A stretch of 64,000 nucleotides of DNA, from assembly GCA_016720425.1 (NCBI GenBank), contig JADKKQ010000015.1, positions 1 through 64,000 on the forward strand, read 5' to 3'. The DNA is from Betaproteobacteria bacterium (GTDB lineage: Bacteria; Pseudomonadota; Gammaproteobacteria; Burkholderiales; Casimicrobiaceae). The notes under the pieces were generated by a model. The model saw only the letters and a list, made by a program, of their open reading frames with translations. It made no database searches and had not been told where the DNA came from. Positions 9,077-17,912 of this stretch are shown piece after piece. How positions within the stretch are numbered: the stretch's first letter is position 1; each line of letters begins with the position of its first letter. A program made the position numbers and the translations under genes.

Positions 9077-9940
9077 TTAGACATCCTTGCCGAATATTCC
9101 AGATGGCTTTATCAGTAGCACCAAGATGAGGACGACAAAACCAAAGCTGTTTTTGTAGGCGGGAAGAAATGAGGGCGCCACCGAGACTTTCCGTCAGACC
9201 AATTATCACTCCACCAAGCACGGCGCCGGGAACGCTACCCATCCCGCCCAAAATCATGACGGCAAACCTTTGAGCACGAGGTCCCCGCTCATTGACGGGT
9301 AAAGAGCTGTAAGCGAACCAACAAAAGCGCCAGCGGCTGCTGCCAAGGCTGAGCCAATGGCAAAGACAGCGGCAGAAACCCGGTTGACGTTCACACCCAC
9401 CATCGCAGCAGCGTACGGTTTTTGCGCCACAGCACGAATTCGCGACCGAACTTAATCGATTGAGCAATTCGCAAGCGCAACCAATAAAATGAGGTTGGTT
9501 GCCAGCATATAGATTCTTAGCGCCACGACGTTAAGCGACCCAATGCTAACGACGTTCGTGTACGGAGAGCGGATGAGTGTCTGCTCCGGACCAAAGACAA
9601 GTAGGGCAATGTTATCCAGGATGAACATCAATCCAAGCGCAATGATAAAAGTGTTGATTGGCGGCGCGTTTCGCACGGGCCGATAAAACAACCTCTCAAT
9701 CAATACGCCAACAAGCGCGGCAATGGGCATGGCCAGCAGCACGGCGACCCATAGGTTAAAGCCGAGCTTCTGAATAATGATTAGTGTCGCGTAACCGCCT
9801 AACATCGCGACAGAGCCGTGGGCAAAGTGCGCGATACCCAGAACGCCGAATACCAGCGACAGCCCTAAGCCCACCAAGATATAGACACTCCCGGCAGCAA
9901 GACCGTTAACTAACTGCTGCAGTAGCTCAGGACCAGTCAT
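9077..9940 (-). pseudogene. livH: Branched-chain amino acid-type ABC transporter permease LivH, multiple frameshifts
   Basis: The N-terminal half is intact from the ATG at 9940: LLQQLVNGLAAGSVYILVGL and FGVLGIAHFAHGSVAMLGGY are LivH hallmarks. Near 9455-9465 two compensating indels create an in-frame stop. The same frame then resumes with RIRAVAQKPYAAAMVGVNVN up to about 9268. There it shifts to FAVMILGGMGSVPGAVLGG, and near 9170 it shifts again to LVLLIKPSGIFGKDV, ending at TAA 9077-9079. The total length equals a normal LivH of about 290 residues, which fits scattered one-base errors better than long-term decay. It would form the membrane heterodimer with LivM. Confidence 0.82.
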
Positions 9941-9959
9941 AGTGATCAACGCCCCCCGG

Positions 9960-9988
9960 AAAGGGGCCCTGGTCGCAGGGCCCCCTTT
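9960..9988 (-). terminator. Intercistronic GC-rich hairpin between livK and livH
   Basis: On the leftward transcript, just after the livK stop, AAAGGGG(G)CCCTG pairs with CAGGGCCCCTTT around a four-base loop, with one bulged G. It is not followed by a long T run. Such hairpins after a binding-protein gene usually act as partial terminators or RNA-stabilising elements that keep receptor expression above permease expression. Confidence 0.6.
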
Positions 9989-9994
9989 GCGTGA

Positions 9995-11227
9995 CTACTT
10001 CTGCTTCACCTGTTGGGAAAGGAATTTCGAGAATCCTTCCGGATCACCTGGCAGGAACTCTCGGAAAACCCAGTTGCCATCCTTCCAGTCAAATGCACCG
10101 ATGGGGGCAAATCCCTGCCCGTTCGAATCAAACAGTTTGCCATTGAGCGGTGAGTACGGCAGCAGTGCCTCCTTCGGCACACCCGCGTCGCGGATGGCGT
10201 CTGCAACCTTTTTCCAGTCCGTCGTACCGGCCCGCTTCAACCCGTCCATAAGCACCCAAAACATATCGTACGCGTTGGCGGTCGTCGCATCCGGTGCGTG
10301 GTTGAACCGCTTCTGGAAATCTGCCGCGAACTGCTTGCCTTTCTCACCCAGGATGTTCGGGTCAAAGGCGACGAGGTAAATCTCCGTACCATTCTTCATT
10401 TGCTCAGGCGTTGCGACCTTCAGAAACTGCGCCGCCGTTCCGGCAGAAACGCTGTATATCTTTCCCTTATATCCAAGTTCATTCGCCTGCCGGTACACAA
10501 AGGCGACCTGCTCGGCATTGCCGATGGCAAACAAGGCGTCAAATGAAGGCGCTTTGGTCTTTGTCAACTGCGTATACATGTCGCGGTCGGCGCTATGAAA
10601 CGTTTCTTCGGCGACGATTTTTCCTCCGAGCGCGGTGTACGCCTGCTTCAGTAGCAGGTATTCATCGGAGAAGCCTGCATTTGTCAGGTCACCAATGACC
10701 GCAAGACTCTTGGGACCTTGCTTGTAGAGCCATTTACCCAAAGGGGAGCCGACGTAAGAGTTTGGTGCGCGGGCTCGGAAGACGTTCTTGGCGCCTTGCG
10801 TTGTAATTGCTTGCCCGGCCGCATTACCAACGAGCAAAATGCCCTTTTCCCGAGCAAATGATTGCGCCACAGGCGTTGTCGCCGGAGTACTGGCAAAACC
10901 AAGGATGAATTGCACATCATCGAGGTCGAGCAATTTGCGCACAGCTGAGACAGATTCCGTTGCATCGCTCTTGTTATCGTAATGAATTAGTTTGAGCGTG
11001 TATCGCGTGTTGCCGACTTGTACGCCGCCAGCACTGTTCACTTTTTCCACGGCAAGAGTCACGGCTTCAAACTGGGGTAGCCCGTATACGGCACCAGTGC
11101 CGGTGAGTGCGTCTACAAAGCCGATATTTAGCACCGCTGCGCCAGCACTGCCACACCCGAGAAGGAAAGCGGCAATCGTCAGTTCTGCAAGTCCAGAGCG
11201 GAACAGCCGATAAAGATGTCTGTACAT
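9995..11227 (-). CDS. livK: Branched-chain amino acid-type ABC transporter substrate-binding protein (LivK-like)
   Basis: This 410-residue periplasmic receptor of the type I fold is intact. A signal peptide with a hydrophobic stretch (LAELTIAAFLLGCGSAGA) precedes the mature start VLNIGFVDALTGTGAVYG. Family features include AVEKVNSAGGV, YDNKSDATESVSAVRKL and FILGFASTPATTPVAQ. I chose the ATG at 11227 because a GAGGAG ribosome site lies 7 bases upstream; two further ATGs lie upstream at 11242 and 11275. A cysteine in LLGCGSAG might suggest a lipoprotein, but the lipobox is poor. The order livG-livF-livK-livH-livM makes a complete uptake operon. The ligand is unknown: LivK homologues also bind amides, aromatic acids and ureas. 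Confidence 0.88.
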   Translation of the reverse strand: MYRHLYRLFRSGLAELTIAAFLLGCGSAGAAVLNIGFVDALTGTGAVYGLPQFEAVTLAVEKVNSAGGVQVGNTRYTLKLIHYDNKSDATESVSAVRKLLDLDDVQFILGFASTPATTPVAQSFAREKGILLVGNAAGQAITTQGAKNVFRARAPNSYVGSPLGKWLYKQGPKSLAVIGDLTNAGFSDEYLLLKQAYTALGGKIVAEETFHSADRDMYTQLTKTKAPSFDALFAIGNAEQVAFVYRQANELGYKGKIYSVSAGTAAQFLKVATPEQMKNGTEIYLVAFDPNILGEKGKQFAADFQKRFNHAPDATTANAYDMFWVLMDGLKRAGTTDWKKVADAIRDAGVPKEALLPYSPLNGKLFDSNGQGFAPIGAFDWKDGNWVFREFLPGDPEGFSKFLSQQVKQK

Positions 11228-11246
11228 TGAATGGCTCCTCATTTGT

Positions 11247-11951
11247 TTACACTCCCAAATATGCGTTCTGTACATAACTATTGGACATCAGCTCCTCATT
11301 GGAACCTTGCATCACCACCTCCCCCGTTTCCAGAACGTACGCATAAACGGCGAGATCCAACGCCATCTGGACATTTTGCTCGACTAGAAGAATTGTTGTG
11401 CCCGTTTGGCTAATGTCTCGGATTGCTTGGGCGACCTCGTCCACGATAATGGGCGCCAGGCCCCAGGACGGCTCGTCCAGAAGTAGCAATTGTGGCCGGG
11501 CCATCAAGGCTCTCGCAATCGCCAACATCTCTTGTTCGCCACCCGACAACGTGCCGGCTAACTGAAGACGGCGTTCGCGCAAACGCGGAAACCGTTGAAA
11601 CATCTCCTCCAGATCGGCACGGATTGCTGACGGATCGCCGCGCAAGTAGGCGCCCATGAGCAGGTTCTCGTGCACGGACATTTCGGGAAACACTTGCCGA
11701 CCTTCCGGACACATTGCGAGTCCGAGGCGGGCGACCTCATGCGCCGGCTTGCCCTTCAACTGCACTGCGCCAAGCGTCACCGATCCAGCCGACGCCGGCA
11801 CAAGTCCCATTACTGCCTTGAGTACGGTTGTCTTTCCAGCCCCGTTTCCGCCCAGCACCGCAGTAACTTTGCCTTTCTCGGCACGGAAGGAGATGCCATG
11901 CACAACTTCAAGATTGCCATAACGGACACGTAGATCCGCCACCTCAAGCAT
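11247..11951 (-). CDS. livF: Branched-chain amino acid-type ABC transporter ATP-binding protein LivF
   Basis: This 234-residue ATPase has an intact Walker A (GGNGAGKTT, about residues 34-42), the signature LSGGEQEMLAIARAL, Walker B LLLLDEPSWGLAP and the LivF-typical LVEQNV in place of a THD H-loop. The length is normal for LivF. Its start overlaps the end of livG by 8 bases, which indicates translational coupling. It pairs with LivG to drive the LivHM permeases. Confidence 0.93.
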   Translation of the reverse strand: MLEVADLRVRYGNLEVVHGISFRAEKGKVTAVLGGNGAGKTTVLKAVMGLVPASAGSVTLGAVQLKGKPAHEVARLGLAMCPEGRQVFPEMSVHENLLMGAYLRGDPSAIRADLEEMFQRFPRLRERRLQLAGTLSGGEQEMLAIARALMARPQLLLLDEPSWGLAPIIVDEVAQAIRDISQTGTTILLVEQNVQMALDLAVYAYVLETGEVVMQGSNEELMSNSYVQNAYLGV

Positions 11952-12714
11952 GGGCCGCCCTCCTTCCTAGATAGGCCTCAATGACGGCTTCAGTGGCCTG
12001 AATTTCAGCGGGGGTCCCTTCGGCAATTTTCTTTCCCTCGGTAAGGACGACCACATTGTCACAAATGCCCATGATCAGGCGCATATGGTGCTCGACGAGC
12101 ACAATCGTGACACCGACATCCCGCACCTTAAAAATAAGCTCGGTGAGCCGGACCTGTTCCTCCTTCGTCATCCCGGCCCCAGGTTCGTCGAGCAACAGTA
12201 GTTGCGGACGCGTGGCCAAAGCCATCGCCACCATGAGCCGGCGTTGTTCGGCACTCGCCAAAGCATCGGCTCGCATTCCATGGCGGTGTTCCAGCCCAAC
12301 AAATTGCAGGAGTTCGTGGCTGCGCTCTACGGCGGCAGCTTCTTCCATCACCGTCTTATTCAATCGCAGAATGCCAGCAAACAATCCCGACTTCAGTTGT
12401 GTATGGTGGGCCGTTACGACATTTTCCAGCGCTGTCAAAGCAGGAAAATAGCTACTTATCTGAAACGTTCGGGCGACACCCTTGGCCGCAATCCGATGCT
12501 GGGGCAGACCGCTGATCTGCGCATCATTGAAGAGGATCTTTCCGCTGGACGGTGCGTATAAGCCCGAGATCAGATTGAAACAAGTCGTCTTGCCCGAACC
12601 ATTCGGACCAATTAGCCCCACAATTTGCCCGGACTTCGCCTCAAACGACACGTCCTTGACGGCAGCGAGGCCGCCGAAGTTGCGGGTGACATTGTCCAAT
12701 CGCAGTAGCGGCAT
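11944..12714 (-). CDS. livG: Branched-chain amino acid-type ABC transporter ATP-binding protein LivG
   Basis: This 256-residue ATPase has Walker A GPNGSGKTT, the LivG-type segment GVARTFQISSYFPALTALEN, and Walker B LLLLDEPGAGMTKEE followed by the H-loop LVEHHM. The usual LSGGQQ is replaced by ALASAEQRRLMVAMALA, a divergence that is common in LivG proteins. It is the first transporter gene of the leftward operon and lies 27 bases after the second FAD oxidoreductase gene in genome order. It therefore reads into livF and may be transcribed from further upstream with the oxidoreductases. Confidence 0.92.
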   Translation of the reverse strand: MPLLRLDNVTRNFGGLAAVKDVSFEAKSGQIVGLIGPNGSGKTTCFNLISGLYAPSSGKILFNDAQISGLPQHRIAAKGVARTFQISSYFPALTALENVVTAHHTQLKSGLFAGILRLNKTVMEEAAAVERSHELLQFVGLEHRHGMRADALASAEQRRLMVAMALATRPQLLLLDEPGAGMTKEEQVRLTELIFKVRDVGVTIVLVEHHMRLIMGICDNVVVLTEGKKIAEGTPAEIQATEAVIEAYLGRRAAHA

Positions 12715-12741
12715 ACGAACCCTCGACTCTGCCTAACCAGG

Positions 12742-14164
12742 TTAGATCTTCAGAGGGGTCGCTTCCTCCGCCCGCCGCTCGTAATCCTTAATCACGGCGT
12801 CTGGTAGTTGCCGCACTGTTGTGCGCAGCCCAGCCGAAGTCAAAGATTCCTGAAGCATCTTCACGCTCAACCGCTTGGGAGCAACGTTATGCCTTATGGC
12901 TAAGGCGGCAGCCGTACCGGCAGCCTGGCCGGTGCAAACACTTGAGTGTTTGGCACCGCGGCCCAGGTGGTTAAATCCATGGAGACTGATGAACCGGCCG
13001 CGAGCAAATTCTCTACCTCGGTGGAGACTAGGCAACGGTAGGGGATGTCGTAGGGCGTAATGTCGTAGGCAAACTTATGCCCGCCATTCGGGTAAAAGAT
13101 GTCCGGCGGCATGTTGCACACAGCAATGGAGTCATCAAACGCTTTCACGTGGCGAATGTCATTCTCGGTCAGAATGTGTTCGCCCAAAATGCGATGACCG
13201 TCCCGCATGAGCGGTTGCTGTGGTGTTTGCTCGATGACGGAGTTTTCAAAGCCGGGCACTTCAGCCCGAAACAGCGTATGTAGTTCGCGCGCCTGGCGCC
13301 TCAAATCAATTTCGCCGGCTGTCATCGCCTCGACTTCCCACGGATGCTGACCAGGCTGCAGCGTGTAGCTCGGGTTCAGAATCACGCCCGGCCACCGATC
13401 CGCTCCCGAATGAGAGCACTGTTGCGCAGAAGACGCACACGCCCGTCAGCCTTCGCCTGCGTAATAAGGCTACGGCCCGCCGAAAACTCGCCCCATTCGG
13501 CCTGATGCGCAGCTGCATGGGCTCGGAATCGATCAACATCAATCCCGGAGGCGTAGTACGCGTAGCCATAACCCATGTGTTGGCCCTTGCACTCACCCTC
13601 GGCAAACCCTTCCGTGCCAATGACCGGCGCACCAGACTTCCAGGCAATTTCTCCCAGTCCACTGCAATCGATGATTACTTTGGCGGTGACCGCAAACCGC
13701 CCTTGTCGACTTTCGACGACGATCCCTTGTAGCGTGTTGCCTTCGCGAATGGCGGCAACGGCAAACGAATGGAAGAGCACCTTGACGCCGGCTTCTTTAA
13801 TCATCACGTCGAGCAAATACTTGTAGTACTCGCCATCGAAAAAGTGGACCCTTGCTCCGGGACCCCAGCCGGACCGGTTGACCTTGTCAGGGCAGTCCAC
13901 AACAATGCCGCCGCCCTGGCCCAGCCGATCTATGATTTCCTGGATGATGCCGCCCTGAATTCTCCAGGTCTACAAAAGCGAACAGATTGGAGAAAGTGAG
14001 GGTCTGGCACCCACCCGGGCACCCAAACCGTTCGATCAAGATGGTCTTGGCTCCGTTGCGGGCCGAAGCCAAGGCGGCACCGATGCCGCCAGGTCCGCCC
14101 CAACGACAATCACGTCTGCTTCGTAAAGAACCTGGGTGTCAATTTGTTCCCGGATCATTGCCAT
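12742..14164 (-). pseudogene. FAD-dependent oxidoreductase (second copy), four frameshifts
   Basis: Read from ATG 14164 leftwards: ADVIVVG (start of the FAD-binding Rossmann fold), shift near 14095, then SARNGAKTILIERFGCPGG, shift near 13950, then DRLGQGGGIVVDCPDKVN and AKVIIDCSGLGEIAWKSGAP. A shift near 13392 leads to YTLQPGQHPWEVEAMTAGE, and a shift near 12955 to VCTGQAAGTAAALA and the stop at 12742. The restored protein of about 474 residues belongs to the FAD_oxidored family (Pfam PF12831 type) and is a close paralogue of the gene at 14683-16120. Each break fits one indel. The substrate is unknown; the family includes flavoproteins acting on small organic acids and alcohols. Confidence 0.78.
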
Positions 14165-14682
14165 CGAACAACCTCCGTCACGTGTAGGACGCCGCCATTC
14201 ATTGCGACAAATTCCTTAAAGACCGCCTTAGATCTTCGAGGTCGCCGGCGCATTCTCGCCGGCTGGCCGATACTCCAATTGACCCTTGATGCTGTAATGT
14301 TTATTGGATATTACCCTTTCAACCGCAGCCTGGGCAGCGTTCAAGGAGGTAATCAGCGTGGCAGCGAGGTCCAGGCACAGCCTCCTGATCGAGTCCGGTC
14401 GAGTCCGGTTCGGGATGCTGCCGGCCCACGGCCACCGCGGGTGCCGGCAGCCCTCGCGCAGTGCCAGCACTGCGCCGAAGTCGGTTGCGACAGAGCTGTT
14501 GGCGACGCGATGAGGCGCTGGGTAAGCAGAAAGGGTGCGGCGGCGGCGATGCCCTTTGGTGCGTGATGAGGTAAGCCCCGCAGGAACAGCCGTCGCGAAG
14601 GCCGGTGCCTACGTCATCGGCCCCCACCGACTGGAGTAGCCGAGCCGCGCTGGCCGGCAATGATTCCAGCAACACAGTAAGG
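14165..14682. other. 518-base stretch without a recognisable intact gene
   Basis: It lies between the two FAD oxidoreductase genes. Protein-like fragments occur on the minus strand: LLQSVGADDVGTGLRDG near 14600-14650, and AAQAAVERVISNKHYSIKG ending at 14228. They sit in different frames and could be the remains of one disrupted small gene. GC is higher than in the flanking liv genes. I could not assign a family, and no promoter or terminator stands out. Confidence 0.4.
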
Positions 14683-16120
14683 CTAGTGAGCGTAATCCTC
14701 GATGGCGAGTGCCTCTTGGGCCATCCGCTCGTATTGCTTAATAATCCGCTCCGGGACCTCCTTAACCGTGGTCCGCAATCCCTGCGCGCGTAACGTCTCC
14801 TGCAGCGTCGGAACATGTAGACGCTTCGGCGTTACATTTTGCTGTACGCACAGCGCCGCCGCCGTCCCAGCCGCCTGGCCGGTGCACATGCTCGGCGTGT
14901 TATACCGAACCGCGGCCCATGCCTTGAAGTCCAGGGAAACGGACGCGCCCGCCGCCAGTAGATTGTCAATTTCCGTGGAAATTAAGCAGCGATACGGAAT
15001 GTCGTAGGGAGTAACGTTAAATGCGAAGTGATGCGTACCGTTGGGCAGAAAATAGTCCGGCGGCATATTGCAGACGGTGATGCCATCATCAAACGTCTTC
15101 ACTGTCGTCATGTCTTCTTCAGTCAAGATGTGCTCACCGCGGAGGCGGTGCCCATCCCGCAGTAACGGCTGCACCGGCGTCTGCTCAATGTAGGAGTTTT
15201 CAAAGCCGGGGACGTTCTCTTTGAGTAGCTTGTGCAATGACCAAGCCTGCTTACGCAAATCAATTTCGCCGGCTGTCATCGCTTCGACTTCCCACGGATG
15301 CTGACCGGGTTGCAGCGTGTACCCGGGACTCAGCACCCAAACGCGTCCGTTTTCCCGTTCGCCCAGAATGACGCTGTTTCGCAGCAAATATAAGTTTCCT
15401 TTCGCCTTGGCGTCCGCAATTAGCTTGCGGCCAGAAATATACTGGTTCCATTCCTCTGGGTGCTCTTGCTCGAATGCCCGGTACTTCTTCACATCCAACC
15501 CACCGATGAAGTACGCCCATCCATAGCCCATATGCTGCCCTTTGTATGGGCCGTCCGGAAAGCCTTCCTCGCCAATGACGGGCGCTCCCGACTTCCAGGC
15601 AATGTCGCCAATGCCAGAGCAATCAATGATCACTTTGGCCCGGATCGCGAACCGACCTTCACGGGTTTCGACAATGAGCGCTTTCAGGCTATTGCCTTCC
15701 CGAATTGCACCGACCGCAAACGTGTGAAACAACACTTTCACGCCTGCTTCAAGGACAACATTGTCGAGGAACTGTTTGTAATACTCCCCGTCGAAAAAAA
15801 CGACGCCTTGCTTGGGACCCCAACCACCACGGTCCCACTTTTCGGGGATGTCATGCACAACCCCGCCGCCCTGGTCCATCCGCTCTGTAATTTCCTTGAC
15901 AAAGCCGCCGTGAAGTTCACTGTTCACAAACGAAAAACTGCTGGAGTACGTCAGTGTTTGTGAGCCACCCAAGCATCGAAGCGTTCTACCAACAGGTTCT
16001 TAGCACCGTTCGGGCGGCCCCTAATGCAGCGCCAATTCCTCCCGGACCACCACCGACGACAATGACATCGACATCGTAGCGGACTGGCAGTTGGCGTTCC
16101 GGCTCGAGAATTGAAGGCAT
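14683..16120 (-). pseudogene. FAD-dependent oxidoreductase (first copy), N-terminal frameshifts
   Basis: The start ATG at 16120 has an AGGAG site about 8 bases upstream and leads into VDVIVVGGGPGGIGAALGAAR, the GxGxxG dinucleotide-binding motif of a flavoprotein. One-base shifts near 16010 and 15975 separate this from the main body (GGSQTLTYSSSFSFVN onward), which is then open to the stop at 14683. The body carries the second FAD contact region KVIIDCSGIGDIAWKSGAP and a C-terminal GQAAGTAAALCVQ typical of PF12831-type oxidoreductases. The nearly parallel gene downstream shows a tandem duplication. Proximity to a Liv-type transporter on the same strand suggests uptake followed by oxidation of the same compound; this is inference. 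Confidence 0.8.
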
Positions 16121-16634
16121 CTCATATCTCCTACTATTGTCAAATGGTGTGGACGGCGCAGAGCAGCACCACCACGGCTCGCGACTCAGGGTCATCGTAA
16201 TCTGGTACGGGCGCGCGGCAACACCCACTCGCTGTTCTCGGCTCTTGAGGATCGGGGCCACGAGGTCACCTTCAGCAGCAGCGCACCCCAAGTCTGGTCA
16301 CTGGCAGCTATTGCGACGCCCACCAAGCGGCAACCCGATCGGATTGCGCATCATCGTAGTTTAGGACGAGCTTGGTGCGGCGCCACGGTCGAAGTTTGCG
16401 GCAGGTCAAAGTTCACGCGTGGTTTGGGGGAGATCGCGCGCGGATCGTCGACGAGATCCACGAAGCCTTATGGAATAATTAGGCGCGCAAACGTAGGCGC
16501 CACCTTGATTCCATAGCCGTCTCTTTCTCACCAACTATGACCAAGGTGATCGAAGTGGACGGCGTAGAGCAGCATGGCTTGGATGTTGCCTCACGAGGCC
16601 GGGACCGTACCGCCATTTTCGCACTGGTGTGCTC
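16121..16634. other. 514-base stretch with possible gene remnants only
   Basis: The plus strand holds two protein-like scraps in different frames: SLFSALEDRGHEVTFSSSAP near 16230-16290, and VKVHAWFGGDRARIVDEI near 16405-16460 ending at a TAG at 16480-16482. The first resembles the N-terminus of sugar- or nucleotide-binding transferases; neither can be assigned. A similar phrase, GGACGGCG(C/T)AGAGCAGCA, occurs near 16150 and again near 16558, so part of this may be a degraded duplication. It separates the oxidoreductase operon from the integrase. Confidence 0.4.
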
Positions 16635-17795
16635 CTATTTCCTGGTCGCCAAATGCGTCAGTAGATCACTCCACTTCTGCATTAATTCCCTGCGCCGTTG
16701 CAGAAGAGTTGCCCTGTTGTAGGCCCGCTCCACCTCTCCCCCCAAGCGGTGCGCCAGCGCAAGCTCGATCGCGTCGTGCGAGCCCAAGTCGTGCTCGCGG
16801 GTGATCGTTGCAAACGTTGAGCGAAAGCTGTGCGGCACGATCGGGAACGGCAACTCCATCCTCTCAATGGCGCGGTTGATGGCCGTCTTGCTGATCGGCT
16901 GATCGCGGGCACTGAGGCCGGGGAAGAGGTAGAGCGACGGGCCGCGCAGCTGCATCGCCTCGCGTACCAGCTTGGTTGCCTGCCTCGAGAGCGGCACGAT
17001 GTGCTCGCGCCTCCCTTTCATCCGCGGGGCCGGAATCCGGATCACGCCCAGCTTCAGGTCGACATCCGCGGCCTCCAGTCGGCACAGCTCGGCCACGCGT
17101 AGCGCCAGATGCGGCAGCAGCTTGACTGCATAGAGGACGGACGGGGTGAGCGCCTCGACGTCGGCGCGCAGGAACTCGCCGAGATGCTTCTCCGTCAGAT
17201 CGGGATGCGGCTTCGACGGAGGCTTCGGAATCGCCCGCCGCAACGCGGTGGCGACGTTGTGCCGCGCGGCACCTCGCGCGATCGCGTGATCGAGGATCAT
17301 CGTGACCAGCCCCCGCAGATCGTTGGCGTGGCTGGCGCTGACCCTCCGCTCGCCCTCCTCCATCAACACCAGGACCTCGACCGCCTCGATCTCGGCCACC
17401 GGGCGATCGCCGAGCGTCGGCAGGATGTCGCGGTCGAGCCATCGCCGGCAGTTCTTCTTCCAGGAAACCGAGCGCATCGCGGCATACCGGCGGAACCAAT
17501 CTTCGGCGATGCCACGGAACGTCGTGCCCGCGGCGACGGCGGCCTTGGTCTTCGCGACCTTGCGATGTTGAACCGGATCCTTGCCAGCGGCCACCTGATC
17601 GTGGACGCCGCGCGCGGCGGCAATGGCCGCCTCGAGATCGAGTTCCTTCAACGTGCCGACGACGATCTGGCGGCGCTTGCCGTGCAGCCGATAGGCAACG
17701 CGCCAGGTGCGTTTGCCGCCCGGGTGAACGGCGAGTCTCAGGTTCTCGGCGAGCGTGTATTCACCGGGCGGAAGGGTCTGCAGATCACGGGTCAT
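16635..17795 (-). CDS. P4-type site-specific integrase (tyrosine recombinase)
   Basis: This 386-residue protein starts at ATG 17795; GTG starts further upstream would run through the iterons. The N-terminus (LTLAENLRLAVHP-like DUF4102 region, then KRTWRVAYRLHGKRRQIVVG) is typical of P4-family integrases. Next come a core-binding domain and the catalytic domain: first arginine in LPHLALRVAELCRL, HxxR in PHSFRSTFATI, later histidine in LALAHRLGG, and nucleophile tyrosine in VERAYNRA. It lies at the edge of core genes, with ribE 118 bases away in the same orientation. No tRNA is adjacent, so the attachment site is not an obvious tRNA 3' end. Confidence 0.92.
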   Translation of the reverse strand: MTRDLQTLPPGEYTLAENLRLAVHPGGKRTWRVAYRLHGKRRQIVVGTLKELDLEAAIAAARGVHDQVAAGKDPVQHRKVAKTKAAVAAGTTFRGIAEDWFRRYAAMRSVSWKKNCRRWLDRDILPTLGDRPVAEIEAVEVLVLMEEGERRVSASHANDLRGLVTMILDHAIARGAARHNVATALRRAIPKPPSKPHPDLTEKHLGEFLRADVEALTPSVLYAVKLLPHLALRVAELCRLEAADVDLKLGVIRIPAPRMKGRREHIVPLSRQATKLVREAMQLRGPSLYLFPGLSARDQPISKTAINRAIERMELPFPIVPHSFRSTFATITREHDLGSHDAIELALAHRLGGEVERAYNRATLLQRRRELMQKWSDLLTHLATRK

Positions 17796-17799
17796 GGGC

Positions 17800-17893
17800 G
17801 GTAACACCGGTAACACGGCGAGGGGTCCATGTTACCACCGTGTTACCAGCCGTGTTACCGGACAGCAGAAGACACCAGAGGACTCGTGTTACC
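17800..17893. repeat. Iteron array GTGTTACC / GGTAACAC at the integrase start
   Basis: Six copies of an 8-base unit occur within 94 bases: GGTAACAC at 17800-17807 and 17809-17816, ATGTTACC at 17829-17836, and GTGTTACC at 17840-17847, 17852-17859 and 17886-17893. The first two are inverted relative to the last four, and spacings are 9-12 bases between most neighbours. This looks like an array of arm-type integrase or excisionase sites, or an autoregulatory operator, directly upstream of the integrase. It falls between the integrase and the conserved ribE, where the island end is expected. Confidence 0.75.
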
Positions 17894-17912
17894 GCTGCCC
17901 TAGCAAAGTCAC

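Noticed and set aside
17894..17912. tRNA attachment site next to the P4-type integrase
   Set aside because: No cloverleaf or tRNA 3' end can be found between the integrase and ribE.
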